NCBI GenBank assembly: GCA_001799975.1
Contig: MGUQ01000041.1
Location: 1 to 8,847, forward strand
Direction of reading: 5' to 3'
Length of the DNA: 8,847 bases
DNA from: Elusimicrobia bacterium RIFCSPLOWO2_01_FULL_54_10
GTDB taxonomy: Bacteria; Elusimicrobiota; Elusimicrobia; 2-02-FULL-39-32
The notes under the pieces are model-generated. The model did not search any database. It saw only the letters and a list, made by a program, of their open reading frames with translations, and was not told the origin of the DNA. The position numbers and the translations under genes are program-made. Of this stretch, positions 6,226 through 8,847 are shown one piece after another. Numbering within the stretch: the stretch's first letter is position 1; the number at the start of each line of letters is the position of its first letter.

Positions 6226-7872
6226 ATGGGAAAACTCAGAGTCTGGTGGATCCGCTACAAAGTCCCGTTTCTCGTCATGGTGTTCATGATCATTGTGCTC
6301 ATCGCCATGCTGGTCTCCATGATGTTCGTGGAGTCCTTCTACCGCATCCTCATGATCGCCCAAATCCCGCAGCAGATCTTTTTCACGGTGGTGAGCGCCG
6401 CCATTTTCGCCTATGTCTATGTGTGGGTGTTCAGCGGCGGCTTTGCGTCCTTCAAGAAAGGGCGCATCAAGGCGCAAAATCTGCAAATAAAATTCCGCGA
6501 TGTCATCGGGCTGGAAGACTCCAAGCGCGAAGCCTGGGAAGTGGTTCAGCTTTTGAAAGACCGCGCGCGCTTAAAGCAGGTGGGGGGTAAAATCATCAAG
6601 GGCGTGCTCATGGTGGGACCTCCGGGATGCGGCAAGACGCTCCTGGCCAAAGCCATCGCCTCGGAATCGGGCATCCCGCTCATCAACATGGCCGGAAGCG
6701 AATTTGTGGAAATTTTCGTCGGCGTGGGCGCCTCACGCGTGAGAAAACTGTTCCAGGAAGCCCGCCTTCAAGCCATCGAACACGGAGCCTGCCTTGTCTT
6801 CATCGACGAAATCGAAGTCATCGGCCGCGGCCGCACGCATTCGTTCATGGGCTCCGGGGAAGAAACCAACAGCACCCAGAACCAGCTGCTTGTTGAAATG
6901 GACGGCTTAAAAGACTCCCACGAAAACATCGTCGTGATCGGGGCCACCAACGCGGACCTGAGCGTGATGGACGCGGCCCTCTTGCGGCCCGGGCGGTTTG
7001 ACCGTAAAATTCACATCGACCGCCCCAACCTGCATGACCGCGAAAAACTTTTCCAGTATTACTTGAGCAAGATCAAATATGACCCCCAAATCAGCGTCCC
7101 GCGCCTGGCGCGCAAAGCCGTCTATAAATCTCCCGCGGACATCGAGAACATCATCAAGGAAGCGGCGCTCATTGCCACGCGCAAAGACCGCGACCAAATC
7201 CAGTTCAGCGACCTCTCCGAAGCCATGGACCGCATCGATCTGGGCATGGAGCGCAAACTCACGATGTCGGATTATGAGCGGCGCCTGACCGCTTATCACG
7301 AATCTGGGCACTTGGTCACCCTCTATTTCATGCATCCCACCGACGACGTTTTCAAGGCCAGCATCATTTCCAGAGGCGGGGCCCTCGGAGTGGTGCACCA
7401 TCATCCCCGGGAAGAATATTTCACGGAAGACCGCAACAAACTCCTGGCCGACATCAAAGTGTCCATCGCGGGCTATGTGGCCGAAAAAATCAAGTTCGGC
7501 GTCACCTCCAGCGGCGTGGCCTCCGATTTTCAGCACGCAACGCGCCTGGCCAACCTCATGGTCTGGAATTTCGGCATGGGTGGAGACGGCTTGATCGGAG
7601 ATTTCACCCAGTTCCAGAATCCCCGTCAGGGCGCCGACATGCTGTCCGGCGAGCTCAAAAGTTCCCTCAACGCGCAATTCAACCAGATCATGAAATCCTG
7701 CCTGGCCGACGTGGAGGCGATCTTAAAGCGGGAATGGGAAATCCTTGAAATTTTTGTGGAAGAGCTTGTCAAAAAGGGAGAGCTGGATTACGACGAAATT
7801 GAAGAAATCTTCAGGCGGCACGGAAAGGCCAGGATGTTCCCCGGCCGCTCGGAAAACACCCCGGGGTCATGA
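6226..7872 (+). CDS. FtsH-like membrane-anchored AAA+ zinc metalloprotease (M41), reduced periplasmic loop
   Basis: This 548-residue protein has two predicted membrane segments (about 13-35 and 51-69) joined by only about 15 residues, so it lacks the periplasmic domain of typical FtsH and is shorter than the usual 600-650. The AAA+ domain has Walker A GPPGCGKT (131-138), pore loop FVG (164-166), Walker B LVFIDE (190-195) and an SRH with Arg fingers R254 and R257 in LLRPGRFD. The M41 domain has zinc motif HESGH (358-362) and the third ligand D434 in SSGVASDFQHAT, so both ATPase and protease should be active. The loop after Walker B reads GEETNSTQNQLLVEMDG, where canonical FtsH has a DEREQTLNQLL-type sequence. 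Such enzymes unfold and degrade membrane or unstable cytoplasmic proteins. The gene starts 2 nt after the receiver stop with no Shine-Dalgarno and ends in an ATGA overlap with the lipoprotein. It may be a specialised paralogue; a housekeeping ftsH could lie elsewhere. Confidence 0.92.
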   Translation: MGKLRVWWIRYKVPFLVMVFMIIVLIAMLVSMMFVESFYRILMIAQIPQQIFFTVVSAAIFAYVYVWVFSGGFASFKKGRIKAQNLQIKFRDVIGLEDSKREAWEVVQLLKDRARLKQVGGKIIKGVLMVGPPGCGKTLLAKAIASESGIPLINMAGSEFVEIFVGVGASRVRKLFQEARLQAIEHGACLVFIDEIEVIGRGRTHSFMGSGEETNSTQNQLLVEMDGLKDSHENIVVIGATNADLSVMDAALLRPGRFDRKIHIDRPNLHDREKLFQYYLSKIKYDPQISVPRLARKAVYKSPADIENIIKEAALIATRKDRDQIQFSDLSEAMDRIDLGMERKLTMSDYERRLTAYHESGHLVTLYFMHPTDDVFKASIISRGGALGVVHHHPREEYFTEDRNKLLADIKVSIAGYVAEKIKFGVTSSGVASDFQHATRLANLMVWNFGMGGDGLIGDFTQFQNPRQGADMLSGELKSSLNAQFNQIMKSCLADVEAILKREWEILEIFVEELVKKGELDYDEIEEIFRRHGKARMFPGRSENTPGS

Positions 7873-8702
7873 ACCGTGCCCTGCCCGCTCTCCTGCTTAT
7901 GACCGCTTGCCTTTCCGCCCCCGCCTGCACCCCCACCTATCCCAAAGAAAAACTTGAGCTATCCATCCGGGAACTGTTTAAGAAGGAAGTTCAAACGGAG
8001 GATGTCCGTGTCCGGGTGGCGGGCAAGACCCTCTATGTCTCGTTTCAGATAGATAACATGGTGAGCGCCACTCTGGATTTGCCCAAAGAGGTCACGGAAA
8101 GGCTTGAAAACGCCATGCTGTCTCTCACCCGCGTGGCCATGAGCACTGACGAAAAGATAGATTTTATCGTTCTGGACGCCCGCGACGACGCCTGGGGCGT
8201 GCAGACCACCTTCATCCGCCGCACTGAAGACCTGCGGTTTCTCTATTACATGACGATTTCCAAAGGAGATTTCGACGAACGCTTCATCCTGGAAACGCGG
8301 CGGTTCGACCCCAAAACAGAACTTCCTGAAGACGGCTGGACCGGCCTCACTCTCCAGGAATACATGGGCCGCTGGGTGGCCTTCCGCTTGGGACTGGGCG
8401 CCCAAACCAATCCGTTCACGGCGGCCCTGCTGGGTGTGAAACGAGTCACCTCCGCCTATGACGCCGCAAAACAAACCGTGACGCTCACCCTGGAAAGCGA
8501 TGAGGATGAAGATTCCGAGACCGGCACAAAACTGCGCGCTCAATTCTTAAAAGACGCGGCGCTGGAGCAGATGAAAAAAGTGGAATCGAAATATCTGTCC
8601 CGCCTGCCCTCCAAAGAAGGCTGGGCGCAGACTCTTGATGTCCGGGACGAAAAGGGGGGAACGCTTTTCACCGCCCTGCGCGATGAATGGCTGAAAAAAT
8701 GA
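7869..8702 (+). CDS. Probable lipoprotein of unknown function
   Basis: I do not recognise this 277-residue protein. The N terminus is a short signal peptide: Arg3, a hydrophobic stretch ALPALLLMTA, and two possible lipidation cysteines, C14 (LMTAC, the better lipobox) and C20 (SAPAC). The mature part starts CTPTYPKEKLELSIRELFKK, then a mixed alpha/beta region with strands such as VRVRVAGKTLYVSFQI and FIVLDARD, an acidic run at 209-217 (ESDEDEDSE) and an amphipathic C-terminal part. No catalytic motif or repeat is visible. It would sit in the periplasm anchored to a membrane. It is coupled to the protease gene through an ATGA overlap and to the following receiver gene through another, so it is almost certainly co-expressed with them. 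It might be an adaptor, substrate or envelope sensor for the membrane protease, but that is inferred only from gene order. The lipoprotein call itself is fairly likely. Confidence 0.75.
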   Translation: MNRALPALLLMTACLSAPACTPTYPKEKLELSIRELFKKEVQTEDVRVRVAGKTLYVSFQIDNMVSATLDLPKEVTERLENAMLSLTRVAMSTDEKIDFIVLDARDDAWGVQTTFIRRTEDLRFLYYMTISKGDFDERFILETRRFDPKTELPEDGWTGLTLQEYMGRWVAFRLGLGAQTNPFTAALLGVKRVTSAYDAAKQTVTLTLESDEDEDSETGTKLRAQFLKDAALEQMKKVESKYLSRLPSKEGWAQTLDVRDEKGGTLFTALRDEWLKK

Positions 8703-8847
8703 AACCCTACATCCTGACCATCGACGATGACACAAAGATTTGCAACCTTCTGGGAGACATTCTCCTGGAGAACGCCTTCAAAGTGGGCCTGGCCCACACC
8801 ACAGAGGAGGCTTGGGAAAAACTGGCCATGGAAACGCCGGACTTGAT
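8699..8847 (+). CDS. Response regulator receiver domain, N-terminal part (cut by window end)
   Basis: The frame starts at ATG 8699, overlapping the lipoprotein TGA as ATGA, and stays open to the window edge (49 complete codons). It reads MKPYILTIDDDTKICNLLGD and continues with a helix and AHTTEEAWEKLAMETPDL. This is the beta1-alpha1-beta2-alpha2 start of a receiver domain with acidic pocket residues D9-D11; the phospho-acceptor Asp would be a few codons beyond the edge. Whether an output domain (DNA-binding, kinase, GGDEF or other) follows cannot be seen. It is the second receiver in this operon and the third in the locus counting the hybrid kinase, which suggests a multi-step relay or branched signalling. 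No Shine-Dalgarno is visible, so translation is probably coupled to the lipoprotein gene. Confidence 0.85.
   Translation, partial: MKPYILTIDDDTKICNLLGDILLENAFKVGLAHTTEEAWEKLAMETPDL

Noticed and set aside
6907..7677. Long open frame (256 codons) on the minus strand opposite the protease gene
   Set aside because: It is antisense to intact AAA+ and M41 domains, has no promoter or ribosome site, and its composition is typical of a shadow frame.

Overview
The window looks like chromosomal DNA from a Gram-negative, probably anaerobic bacterium. The left-edge protein ends like an outer-membrane beta-barrel (C-terminal Phe), one gene encodes a probable lipoprotein, and the largest gene encodes a ferredoxin-dependent 2-oxoacid oxidoreductase. 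The FtsH-like protein with almost no periplasmic loop and the lipoprotein beginning CTPTYPKEKL remind me of uncultured lineages such as Omnitrophota. That is an impression from memory, not a search result.

Layout: (1) 1-446 (+), the 3' end of an outer-membrane beta-barrel gene. (2) 459-1012 (-), a two-gene toxin-antitoxin operon (AbrB/SpoVT-type antitoxin, then RelE/ParE-like toxin). It has its own sigma70-like promoter and a pair of small palindromes just upstream, and it is less GC-rich than its neighbours. (3) 1165-4722 (+), a 1185-residue single-chain indolepyruvate ferredoxin oxidoreductase-family enzyme with all catalytic modules fused. (4) 4695-5789 (-), a soluble receiver-histidine kinase hybrid whose 3' end overlaps the oxidoreductase 3' end by 28 bp. 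(5) 5861-8847 (+), divergent from the kinase: a tightly packed run of CheY-like receiver, membrane-anchored FtsH-like AAA+/M41 protease, unknown lipoprotein, and a second receiver cut by the window edge. These four genes are 2 nt apart or overlap by ATGA.

Genes in parts 4 and 5 appear to form one signalling and proteolysis locus. A plausible model is that the kinase phosphorylates one or both receivers and that the membrane protease and lipoprotein are effector or sensor parts, but only gene order supports this. The oxidoreductase is a separate metabolic unit.

Translation signals are uneven. Of seven gene starts in the window, only the antitoxin has a clear, properly spaced Shine-Dalgarno sequence, and three genes have -10-like hexamers 7-8 nt before the start codon, which suggests leaderless mRNAs.

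The longest non-coding stretches are 1013-1164 and 5790-5860. I saw no rRNA, tRNA, CRISPR array, insertion sequence or long direct repeat.
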